DNA of 6,448 nucleotides from Candidatus Paceibacter sp. (GTDB taxonomy: Bacteria; Patescibacteriota; Patescibacteriia; SG8-24; DYFX01). Of the stretch, positions 1 through 5,666 are shown piece after piece. A program made the position numbers and the translations under genes. How positions within the stretch are numbered: position 1 is the first letter of the stretch; every line of letters starts with the position of its first letter. Where the stretch lies: assembly GCA_020724945.1 (NCBI GenBank), contig DYFX01000055.1, forward strand, positions 1-6,448, given 5' to 3'. The notes under the pieces are model-generated. The model had not been told where the DNA came from. It did not search any database and saw only the letters and a program-made list of their open reading frames with translations.

Positions 1-588
<588 letters not shown>

Positions 589-614
589 CCTGGAAAGGAC
601 GGGCTGGTACGAAT

Positions 615-623
615 TTATCCACA
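615..623 (+). promoter_or_regulatory. Perfect DnaA-box 9-mer (TTATCCACA)
   Basis: TTATCCACA is identical to the strongest E. coli DnaA box (R1). It lies in the rpoD-CPBP gap and its last base touches the base of the rpoD terminator hairpin. Only this single exact copy was noticed, with no AT-rich unwinding region or box cluster, so it is not an origin. It could be a lone DnaA-binding or titration site, or chance. Confidence 0.3.
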
Positions 624-651
624 GGGGTCAGTCGCCAAGGCTGACCCTTTT
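623..651 (+). terminator. Intrinsic terminator of rpoD
   Basis: GGGTCAG (625-631) pairs with CTGACCC (641-647), a 7-bp stem that can extend outward by a G.T and an A-T pair and inward by T.G and C-G. Four T's follow (648-651). It lies 35 bases after the rpoD stop and ends the rpoD transcript before the CPBP gene. Confidence 0.8.
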
Positions 652-697
652 GGTAAGGTGGATTCAGTCCCGGTCTTTCCAACAACGGAGGTACGCC

Positions 698-1279
698 ATG
701 CTCGGGAAGATGAACGCCTGGGTACAGGCGAACCGGAACCGTCTCGGAGAGACCGGCGTGACTTTCATGCTGGTCTGGCTCTGGGTGACCCTCGTCCTGA
801 TGGCGATGAACCTGTACGCCATCAAGGAAGGCGCCGTGGGCCTCGACATCGTGCCGAAGCTCTACGACGAGATGCTCCCGTATCCGCTGAAGTCGCTCTT
901 CGCGGCGAGTTCGCCGGGCGAGAGCTTCCTGTGGGCCTTCTTCGGCGCGTGCATCATGGCGCCGCTCGTGGAGGAGACCTTCCGCGCCGGACTCTGCGAG
1001 CTCTGTACCGGCGACGAGCCGGACAAGGTGAAGCATGTCTTCGTGCTCCTGGCGGGGTCCTTCCTGGGCTTCGGCCTCCTGCACGGCGGCGGCTACTTCA
1101 GCATCTTCATCCAGGGCTCGCTGGGCCTGCTGCTCGGCCGCCTGTGGTTCCGGACCATCCGGGGCCCCGACGGCAAGACGAGCAAGCTCTGGGCGTACGG
1201 CGCCAATGTCTTCGTCCACGCGGCATACAACTTCTGCGTGCTGGGCGTCCAGCTCCTCGTCCTGCGTTCGCACCTGTGA
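698..1279 (+). CDS. CPBP family intramembrane protein (CAAX protease-like), irregular motif 1
   Basis: A 193-residue polytopic membrane protein with hydrophobic segments near residues 21-41, 77-91, 113-129, 133-150 and 170-189. It carries the CPBP/Abi (Rce1-like) motif series: EETFR at 92-96, FGLLH at 125-129 (FxxxH) and HAAYN at 174-178 (HxxxN). In the family these line a glutamate-based intramembrane protease site. Motif 1 here is one residue short of the usual EExxxR, so activity is uncertain. The other two motifs are intact. The ATG at 698 is supported by a strong GGAGG Shine-Dalgarno (687-691) with 6-base spacing, the clearest in the window. An in-frame opening further upstream would run antisense-style through rpoD and is rejected. 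The gene is monocistronic, preceded by the rpoD terminator and followed by a strong terminator. A weak extended -10 (TGG-TAAGGT, 651-659) may drive it. Substrate unknown; relatives act in prenyl-protein processing, bacteriocin immunity or anti-sigma cleavage. Confidence 0.85.
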   Translation: MLGKMNAWVQANRNRLGETGVTFMLVWLWVTLVLMAMNLYAIKEGAVGLDIVPKLYDEMLPYPLKSLFAASSPGESFLWAFFGACIMAPLVEETFRAGLCELCTGDEPDKVKHVFVLLAGSFLGFGLLHGGGYFSIFIQGSLGLLLGRLWFRTIRGPDGKTSKLWAYGANVFVHAAYNFCVLGVQLLVLRSHL

Positions 1280-1284
1280 ACGCG

Positions 1285-1311
1285 AAACCCCGACGCGCGT
1301 CGGGGTTTTTT
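1285..1311. terminator. Intrinsic terminator between convergent genes, possibly bidirectional
   Basis: A perfect inverted repeat spans 1285-1308: AAACCCCGAC pairs with GTCGGGGTTT around a GCGC loop. Six T's follow on the + strand (1306-1311), making a strong terminator for the CPBP gene. On the - strand only three T's follow the stem, so it would stop transcripts of the surface-protein gene less efficiently. No other terminator candidate was noticed for the - strand gene. Confidence 0.88.
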
Positions 1312-1320
1312 CGTTCCGCG

Positions 1321-3108
1321 TCAGTTCGCGTAGCCCGCGGGCGTCTCGCCGTTCGCGAGCGGTGCGCCGATGGCGTAGTCCGTGAAGAGGCTGACATCGA
1401 CATCGCGGACGCGCGAGGCCCAGGCGGCGCCGTAGAGCGCGCGGGCGTGCGTTTCGGTCTGGATCCAGCGCAGGATGCCGTTCGGTTCGACCGCGTAGGT
1501 CTTGGGGTCGCTCTGGATCTTCACCAGATAGACGCCTTCCTTCATCTTCATGTTGGCGCCGAGGGCGATGGTGCCGAGCTGGGTGTCCGGCACGCGGATG
1601 ACCTTGGAGAAGTCGTCGCCATGCCAGGAGCGATAGACATCCAGGTGGGGGAAGGCGCGGCGCTTGCCGCCCTCGTAGCGATAGACGGCCGCGCCGGACC
1701 CCTTGATGAGGTCGCCTTCGCGGAGGAAGATGAAGTACCAGTCCTTCGAGACGGAGGCGTTGCCGGCGGCGTCGACGGAGGTGATGCGCGCCTGATGCAG
1801 GACGCCCGGCGTCAGGTCGTGGAGCGTGACCTCATGCGCCGTCGTGAACGCCGACAGGTCGGCCTGGCCGCGGTAGTCGAGCTCGACGCCATAGCGCACT
1901 TCGGCGCGGGTCGGCTCGTCGGTGGTCCAAGAGAGCTTGGCCGTGCGCGCGGCGGCGTCGAAGCGGTCGATGACGCCGACGCCGACGATCGTGGGAGCCG
2001 TCGCGTCAGGACCGGCCGGTTCGGCCGGCGTGACCGGCGTCGGGGCAGGCGCCCAGGTGCCGACGAGGCTGATGGGCGAGAGGAACGCGGACGCGACGGG
2101 GGTGCCGGAAGCGTTCAGGCCTTCGGCGCGCAGCTGGAAGGCTTGCGCGATCTGCGGCGGATACCAGACATGGATGCCCTGCGCGACCGGCAGGGTCGCG
2201 ATGACGGCGTAGCTGATGCCGGCATCGAGCGAATAGGACAGGCGCACCGACGCGACTTCGGGCAGGTTCGTGTACCAGGCGATATGCGCGCCGCCCGAGG
2301 CCGGCAAGGTGCCGGGGGCCGTCGGGGTCGAGAACACGAAGACATTGTCGACGCGCGTCGCCGGCGTCGAGTCCGAAGTCGTACGGAAGGAGAAGGGGTT
2401 CGGGTAGGGTCCGGCGACCGAGGCGTTGCCGGCGAGATCCTTCGCCGCGATGCCGAAGCTCTCGGGCGCGCCGCCGATGTACGGGAAGTGCTCGACCGTG
2501 ACCGCGGAGCCGACGACCGCGAACGACCAGGCCCCCGGGTTCAGCGCGGAAGAGGGGACGAGACTGGCGGGATCGACGGCTTCGCTGAACGAGAGCGTGA
2601 GCGGAGATCCGCGGAAGACCTCGATCGAACCCGCGAGCGGGTTCGAGGTCACGAGGATGGGCGCGGCTTCGTCCCGCTCGGTCGCGGCTTCGGTGGCGTC
2701 ATCGGCCGCGAAGGCCATGAGCTCGGTGCCGCCGCCGCGTACGCCGGAAGCGCCGCTCGCCGCGTACGCGACCTCGAACTTCGCGGCGGAGGTGTCGACC
2801 GGGACATCGGCGGACTCGAGGACGAGCTCGAGGAGCGCCGGGTCGGAGGCGGGCGAGGCCATGGACGCGGAGGTCACGCGCACCGGGGCGCCGTCGTAGG
2901 TGACGGTGAAGCCGGAAACGCCGCCGACGCTCCATTCGGCGAAGCCGGGGTTGGCGATGGCGACGACGGCGCGGTCGATCTTGCCGTCACGATTGAAGTC
3001 GCGGAGCGCGATCGAGACGAGGTCGCCCGTGGCGGCCGCGGCCGGGAGGGCGGTCATGAGCAGGCCGAGCCCCGAGGCGGCCAGCGCAAGCAAGGAGGGT
3101 TTTCGCAT
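1321..3108 (-). CDS. Secreted multidomain surface protein with EF-hand-like loop, Ig/FN3-like domains and a C-terminal wall-type module
   Basis: A 595-residue exported protein. Residues 1-26 form a signal peptide (MRKP, hydrophobic core, then LPAAAA). A calcium-type loop DFNRDGKID lies at 37-45, with D37, N39, D41, G42 and D45 in dockerin/EF-hand spacing. Residues about 148-244 resemble a bacterial Ig-like domain of the Big_5/SbsA type (NPLAGS...LTLSFSEAVDP...FRTTSDSTP). About 250-346 is another beta-rich domain I cannot name. A Pro/Ala linker at 352-372 leads to an FN3-like domain (about 373-461, LSWTTDEPTRAEVRYG...ITSVDAAGNAS). The C-terminus (about 464-584) begins GDLIKGSG and includes KTYAVEPNGILRWI. 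I recall such modules at the ends of many Parcubacteria surface proteins. There is no sortase motif or membrane anchor. I chose the ATG at 3108 because it begins the signal peptide. Upstream frame runs antisense to the VTT gene. No Shine-Dalgarno is present; an extended -10 lies 8 bases upstream. Probably an adhesin or surface-layer component. Confidence 0.88.
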   Translation of the reverse strand: MRKPSLLALAASGLGLLMTALPAAAATGDLVSIALRDFNRDGKIDRAVVAIANPGFAEWSVGGVSGFTVTYDGAPVRVTSASMASPASDPALLELVLESADVPVDTSAAKFEVAYAASGASGVRGGGTELMAFAADDATEAATERDEAAPILVTSNPLAGSIEVFRGSPLTLSFSEAVDPASLVPSSALNPGAWSFAVVGSAVTVEHFPYIGGAPESFGIAAKDLAGNASVAGPYPNPFSFRTTSDSTPATRVDNVFVFSTPTAPGTLPASGGAHIAWYTNLPEVASVRLSYSLDAGISYAVIATLPVAQGIHVWYPPQIAQAFQLRAEGLNASGTPVASAFLSPISLVGTWAPAPTPVTPAEPAGPDATAPTIVGVGVIDRFDAAARTAKLSWTTDEPTRAEVRYGVELDYRGQADLSAFTTAHEVTLHDLTPGVLHQARITSVDAAGNASVSKDWYFIFLREGDLIKGSGAAVYRYEGGKRRAFPHLDVYRSWHGDDFSKVIRVPDTQLGTIALGANMKMKEGVYLVKIQSDPKTYAVEPNGILRWIQTETHARALYGAAWASRVRDVDVSLFTDYAIGAPLANGETPAGYAN

Positions 3109-3116
3109 ATGCCCGT

Positions 3117-3125
3117 ATCTTAGCA
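3117..3125 (-). promoter_or_regulatory. Extended -10 promoter of the surface-protein gene (TGC-TAAGAT)
   Basis: On the - strand TGC-TAAGAT ends 8 bases before the ATG at 3108, placing transcription start about 0-2 bases upstream of the ATG. The hexamer matches TATAAT at 4 of 6 positions and has the TGn extension. No good -35 is visible; the -35 slot overlaps the divergent -10 at 3144-3149. There is no Shine-Dalgarno, which fits a leaderless transcript. Confidence 0.5.
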
Positions 3126-3140
3126 GTTTTTCGCGGTGAA

Positions 3141-3149
3141 TGGTACAAT
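3141..3149 (+). promoter_or_regulatory. Extended -10 promoter of the VTT gene (TGG-TACAAT)
   Basis: TGG-TACAAT (hexamer 5 of 6 to TATAAT) ends 7 bases before the ATG at 3157, so +1 would fall on 3156-3157, essentially the start codon. No Shine-Dalgarno lies upstream. The element would sit inside the coding region if the GTG at 3136 were the start, which argues for 3157. Its -35 slot overlaps the divergent promoter at 3117-3125. Confidence 0.55.
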
Positions 3150-3156
3150 CGTGCCG

Positions 3157-3741
3157 ATGCGTTTCGAAAACGGCCGCCATCTTGAACACGAAAAGGCGTG
3201 GCTGAAGGCGTTCGTCGCCTTTGCCCTCGTCGCCGCCGGTTTCGCGCTGGGCGGATCCATTCACGGCAACGAGGACGCCGCCGAACTCGTGCGCGCGTTC
3301 GGGTACTTCGGCGTGTTCCTGGCGGCGGTGGTGAGCGGTTTCAATCTCGTGGTGCCGGTCCCCGCCGTGGCCTTCCTCCCGACCTTCCTCGCGGCGGGTC
3401 TCGACCTCTGGCCGACGATTCTCGTGATGTCGCTCGGCGTCACGCTCGCGGACTCCATCGCGTTCCTGATCGGCAACGCGGGCCGCTCCTTCGCGCGACG
3501 CGGCAAGGCGCGCGACGCGGTGCGATGGCTCGAGAAGCTCCGGGAGCGCTCGCCGGCGGCGCCGCTCGCCGCATTGGCGTTCGTGGCGGCGTTCGTGCCC
3601 ATACCGAACGAGGTCGTGGCCCTTCCGCTCGGCCTGATGGGCTATCGTTTCCGCGCCGTCTTCGCGACGGTCCTGTGCGGCAACCTCGTCTTCAACACGC
3701 TCTTCGCCCACGGCGTGGCAGGCTTCTACGGCCTGTCCTAG
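3157..3741 (+). CDS. DedA/VTT-family membrane protein
   Basis: A 194-residue integral membrane protein. Hydrophobic segments lie near residues 16-34, 48-69, 72-95, 96-107 and 136-189. Two half-motifs of the VTT (SNARE-associated, DedA-like) fold are visible: SGFNLVVPVPAVAFLPTFLAAG (60-81) and FVPIPNEVVALPLGLMGYRF (147-165), each a likely proline-rich re-entrant loop. A short basic cytoplasmic loop (RSFARRGKARDAVRWLEKLRER, 110-131) separates them. DedA relatives flip or transport lipid carriers such as undecaprenyl phosphate or phosphatidylethanolamine and support membrane homeostasis. The specific substrate here is unknown. I chose the ATG at 3157 over an in-frame GTG at 3136 because the -10 element lies between them. 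The stop TAG overlaps the stop of the convergent deaminase gene in a shared CTAG. Confidence 0.82.
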   Translation: MRFENGRHLEHEKAWLKAFVAFALVAAGFALGGSIHGNEDAAELVRAFGYFGVFLAAVVSGFNLVVPVPAVAFLPTFLAAGLDLWPTILVMSLGVTLADSIAFLIGNAGRSFARRGKARDAVRWLEKLRERSPAAPLAALAFVAAFVPIPNEVVALPLGLMGYRFRAVFATVLCGNLVFNTLFAHGVAGFYGLS

Positions 3742-4724
3742 ACGAAACTGGCCTCGAAGGCGCGCTTGCGGGCCCGTTCGACCTGCGCGGGCGTCAGGAT
3801 CCCGCGTTCGATCAGGAACTCCTGCTCCTGGTGCAAGTGCGTCTGGTACATCTCGGGGCCGTCCGTGCAGAGCGCGAACGGGACATCGTGCGCGAGCAGC
3901 GCCTTGAAGGTCCGTTTGAGCGCGGCGACATCCTTCTGCACGCTGTTACGGAGGTTGGAGGTCGGGCAGATCTCGAGGGTGATGCCGGCGTCGGCCACGC
4001 GGCGCATCAGCGCGCGGTCATGGATGCACTGGACGCCGTGGCCGATGCGGTCCGGTCTCACCTCGTCGACCACGAAACGCATCTCGTCGAGCTGGCGCTC
4101 CTCGCCGGTGTGGACGGTGACGCCGAGGCCGGCGGCCTTGGCCTTGCGGAAGTGCGGGAGGTGCGCGCGCATCGAGAACTTCGGGTGGTTCGGTCCCGCC
4201 ATGTCGACGCCCACGATGCCGCGGCCGGCGTATTTGATGGCCTTGTCGACGATGATCATGTTCTGCTCCGGCGGGAAGCCGCGGTCCATGATGAGGATGA
4301 GGCCGGCTTTCACCTGCGGGTATTCGAGGAGCGCCTTGTCCATGCCCCAGACCGCCGACATGATGATGTTGTCGAGGTCGCGTTCGCCGCCGCGGTTGCG
4401 CTTCATCGGGTTGAAGCGCAGCTCGTGCAGGACGATGTTGCCGCGGCGGTACGCGCCGTCGATGACGGCCTTCACGGATTCCTCGATGGCCTCGGGCGAG
4501 GACTGGATGAGTTCCGTCCAGCGGAAGAAGCGCTCGTGCATCTCGCCGAGGTTCCGGTTGCGCTCCTTTCCGCGCATCGTGATCATCTCCTCGAACTCCC
4601 AATAGCTCTTGGTCGGGAGCTTGATGCCCTGCCGATGCGCGATGGACCACAAGATGGACGGCCGCACGGAGGCGCCCAGGTGGTTATGGAGATCGGCCAG
4701 CGGTTTGCGGGTGCGTTGGGGCAT
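3738..4724 (-). CDS. Adenosine deaminase-family metallohydrolase with a TDGP variant motif
   Basis: A 328-residue cytosolic amidohydrolase of the adenosine/AMP deaminase family, close to the usual length (330-350). Zinc-site and catalytic signatures appear in order: DLHNHLGAS (H13, H15), GVDMAG (172-177), HTGE (H205, catalytic E208), RIGHG (H229), LEICPTSN (250-257) and TDGP (D288). All zinc ligands and the catalytic Glu/His are present, so it should be an active hydrolytic deaminase. The usual TDDP is TDGP. The second Asp (D296 of mouse ADA, which contacts purine N7) is Gly289, so the substrate may not be plain adenosine. I chose the ATG at 4724 (MPQRTRKPLADLHNH) because the family's first strand begins just after it. 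Extending further upstream would run antisense through tRNA-Asn. A -10 (TATACT, 4741-4746) gives a roughly 10-base leader without a Shine-Dalgarno. The likely role is purine nucleoside salvage in an organism that scavenges nucleotides. Confidence 0.87.
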   Translation of the reverse strand: MPQRTRKPLADLHNHLGASVRPSILWSIAHRQGIKLPTKSYWEFEEMITMRGKERNRNLGEMHERFFRWTELIQSSPEAIEESVKAVIDGAYRRGNIVLHELRFNPMKRNRGGERDLDNIIMSAVWGMDKALLEYPQVKAGLILIMDRGFPPEQNMIIVDKAIKYAGRGIVGVDMAGPNHPKFSMRAHLPHFRKAKAAGLGVTVHTGEERQLDEMRFVVDEVRPDRIGHGVQCIHDRALMRRVADAGITLEICPTSNLRNSVQKDVAALKRTFKALLAHDVPFALCTDGPEMYQTHLHQEQEFLIERGILTPAQVERARKRAFEASFV

Positions 4725-4740
4725 AGGGGGTATTTCGGCC

Positions 4741-4746
4741 AGTATA
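4741..4746 (-). promoter_or_regulatory. -10 element of the deaminase gene (TATACT)
   Basis: TATACT on the - strand matches TATAAT at 5 of 6 positions and ends 16 bases before the ATG at 4724. Predicted +1 gives a leader of about 10 bases with a run of C and no Shine-Dalgarno. The best -35 is a weak CGTACA 16 bases upstream, so the call rests mostly on the hexamer and its position. Confidence 0.45.
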
Positions 4747-4774
4747 CGCCCAAAACCCCGTCTGTACGAGGGTC

Positions 4775-4803
4775 TTGAAAGGTTTGCGGTAGGCGTGTAT
4801 AGT
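4775..4803 (+). promoter_or_regulatory. Sigma70 promoter of tRNA-Asn (TTGAAA-17-TATAGT)
   Basis: TTGAAA (4775-4780), an exact 17-base spacer and TATAGT (4798-4803) form the best -35/-10 pair in the window. Predicted +1 is near 4810, leaving about 16 bases of 5' leader for RNase P to remove before the tRNA at 4826. A strong core promoter is expected for a stable RNA gene. Confidence 0.82.
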
Positions 4804-4825
4804 ATCGCCGTTACGCCGATACCGT

Positions 4826-4900
4826 TCCGAGGTAGCTCAGCGGTAGAGCAGTGGACTGTTAATCCATTGGTCCTGGGTTCGAATCCCAGCCTCGGAGCCA
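4826..4900 (+). tRNA. tRNA-Asn (anticodon GUU)
   Basis: A full cloverleaf can be folded by eye. The acceptor stem TCCGAGG (4826-4832) pairs with CCTCGGA (4890-4896). The D stem is GCTC/GAGC (4835-4838/4846-4849). The anticodon stem is GTGGA/TCCAT (4851-4855/4863-4867), with loop CTGTTAA and anticodon GTT at 4858-4860. The T stem is CTGGG/CCCAG, with loop TTCGAAT. The discriminator is G4897, as expected for Asn, and CCA is encoded at 4898-4900. The 7-base D loop is slightly short but keeps GG. It decodes AAC/AAU. Confidence 0.98.
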
Positions 4901-4935
4901 GCAAGACACGTCACGCAAGTGGCGTGTTTTGCTTT
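4901..4935 (+). terminator. Terminator hairpin of tRNA-Asn with GCAA tetraloop
   Basis: Immediately after the CCA, GCAAGACACGTCAC (4901-4914) pairs along its whole length with GTGGCGTGTTTTGC (4919-4932), with two G.T wobbles, around a GCAA tetraloop. The T-rich 3' arm (TTTTGCTTT, 4927-4935) means it can act as an intrinsic terminator with stem 4906-4914/4919-4927. The hairpin abuts the tRNA 3' end with no spacer, so it may also define the 3'-processing site. Confidence 0.75.
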
Positions 4936-4963
4936 CAGGGTGTTTCCTGTCCGCGCGTTGCGG

Positions 4964-4969
4964 TACCAT
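4964..4969 (+). promoter_or_regulatory. Possible -10 of the YdeI/DUF2200 pair (TACCAT)
   Basis: TACCAT (4 of 6 to TATAAT) ends exactly 6 bases before the ATG at 4976, so +1 would be the A of the start codon. No -35 match or TGn extension is seen. A promoter is needed here because the tRNA terminator lies upstream. The spacing matches the other leaderless-type starts in this window. Confidence 0.3.
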
Positions 4970-4975
4970 GCCTTC

Positions 4976-5284
4976 ATGGCCACGAAGACGATTTCCGGCG
5001 GTACGGCGCATGCGCTGCCGTCCGACATGCGAAAGGCCCTCGCCGCCGATCGGACGGCGGCGGGAGTTTGGGAAAGCCTGACGCCCCTCGCGCGCAACGA
5101 GTGGGTCTGTTGGGTCACCTTCGTCAAGAAAGCGGAGACGCGGAAGGAACATGTCGAAAGGATGGTCGCGCAGCTCAAGGAGGGGAAGCGCCGGCCCTGC
5201 TGCTGGATCGGCTGCATCCACCGCGAGGACAAGCCGGTCAGCCCGTCCGTACGGGCGATCCTCAAGAAGAGATCCCGGATATGA
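4976..5284 (+). CDS. YdeI/OmpD-associated (OmdA-like) family protein with Cys-rich tail
   Basis: A 102-residue basic protein. Residues 12-72 (HALPSDMRKALAADRTAAGVWESLTPLARNEWVCWVTFVKKAETRKEHVERMVAQLKEGKR) fit the C-terminal helical domain of the YdeI/OmdA (bacteriocin-protection/OmpD-associated) family: LP-x-D-x-x-x-AL, L-T-P-x-A-R-x-E-W-V and A-K-x-A-E-T-R. The biochemical role of the family is unclear. After the domain comes CCWIGCIH (75-82), a Cys/Cys/Cys/His cluster, then a basic tail. No signal peptide or membrane segment is present. I chose the ATG at 4976 because family similarity begins about 11 residues in. A GTG at 4919 would lie in the tRNA terminator. No Shine-Dalgarno is visible. 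The stop overlaps the next gene's ATG (ATGA), so the two are probably co-transcribed and translationally coupled. Confidence 0.8.
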   Translation: MATKTISGGTAHALPSDMRKALAADRTAAGVWESLTPLARNEWVCWVTFVKKAETRKEHVERMVAQLKEGKRRPCCWIGCIHREDKPVSPSVRAILKKRSRI

Positions 5285-5652
5285 AGAAACACCGCATCTA
5301 CGCGATGAGCTTCGCCGGCATCTATCCTTTGTATGTCGCCAAGGCGAAGCGGAAGGGGCGGACGAAGGAGGAGGTCGACGCGATCATCCTCTGGCTGACG
5401 GGCTACACGCGGAAGGGGCTGGAGTCCCAGCTGAAGAAAGGGACGGATCTCGAGACCTTCCTGAAGAAGGCGCCGAAACCGAATCCGGCGCGAAAGCGCA
5501 TCACGGGCGTCGTCTGCGGCGTCCGCGTGGAGGACATCAAGGAAAAGACGATGCGCGAGATCCGGTATATGGACAAGCTCATCGACGAGCTGGCGCAAGG
5601 GAAAGCGATGGGGAAGATCCTGCGGAAACGAGATGCGCGCCCGAAAACCTGA
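5281..5652 (+). CDS. DUF2200 family protein
   Basis: A 123-residue basic cytosolic protein recognised as DUF2200. It opens with MKKHRIYAMSFAGIYPLY, then KAKRKGRTKEEVDAIILWLTGY (21-42), a short variable stretch, ITGVVCGVRVEDI (74-86) and the helix MREIRYMDKLIDELAQGKAM (91-110). The family is full length here and its molecular function is not known to me. The C-terminus (KILRKRDARPKT) is strongly basic. The start is fixed by the family N-terminus and by the ATGA overlap with the upstream stop. A weak purine stretch (AAGAAGAG, 5264-5271) could serve as Shine-Dalgarno, but re-initiation by ribosomes finishing the upstream gene is likely. The gene converges on the DoxX-like gene, and its terminator lies inside that gene's end. 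Pairing with a YdeI-like protein may mean a shared function, but that is inference. Confidence 0.88.
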   Translation: MKKHRIYAMSFAGIYPLYVAKAKRKGRTKEEVDAIILWLTGYTRKGLESQLKKGTDLETFLKKAPKPNPARKRITGVVCGVRVEDIKEKTMREIRYMDKLIDELAQGKAMGKILRKRDARPKT

Positions 5653-5666
5653 AGGATCGTACCGGC

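Noticed and set aside
658..3123. 821-residue + strand open frame opposite the surface-protein gene
   Set aside because: It is Arg/Gly-rich, without domain logic, and antisense to a protein with a clear signal peptide and domains. It spans several unrelated genes and a terminator. It is a G+C-driven shadow.
3136..3156. GTG start at 3136 for the VTT protein
   Set aside because: It would put the TGG-TACAAT promoter element inside the coding region. The ATG at 3157 has better spacing from that element and there is no Shine-Dalgarno for the GTG.
3109..3711. Longer N-terminus for the surface protein, frame open up to 3711
   Set aside because: The ATG at 3108 starts a textbook signal peptide. The extension is charged, antisense to the VTT gene, and would place the signal peptide internally.
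3198..4778. 526-residue + strand open frame across the VTT and deaminase genes
   Set aside because: It overlaps a recognised membrane protein in another frame and the deaminase in antisense. Its composition (R, V, H, D rich) is typical of a shadow frame.
4725..4904. Upstream extension of the deaminase through the tRNA region
   Set aside because: It would run antisense through tRNA-Asn and its promoter, and family similarity begins only at the ATG at 4724.
4826..4975. tRNA-Asn as an integration (att) site of a mobile element
   Set aside because: I noticed no second copy of the tRNA 3' end, no integrase and no recombination module in the window.
4837..5598. 253-residue - strand frame opposite the YdeI-DUF2200 pair
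   Set aside because: It is antisense to two recognised families and to the tRNA, with no motif of its own. The part near the tRNA reads like the common spurious tRNA-antisense peptide (GIRTQDQWINSPLLYR).
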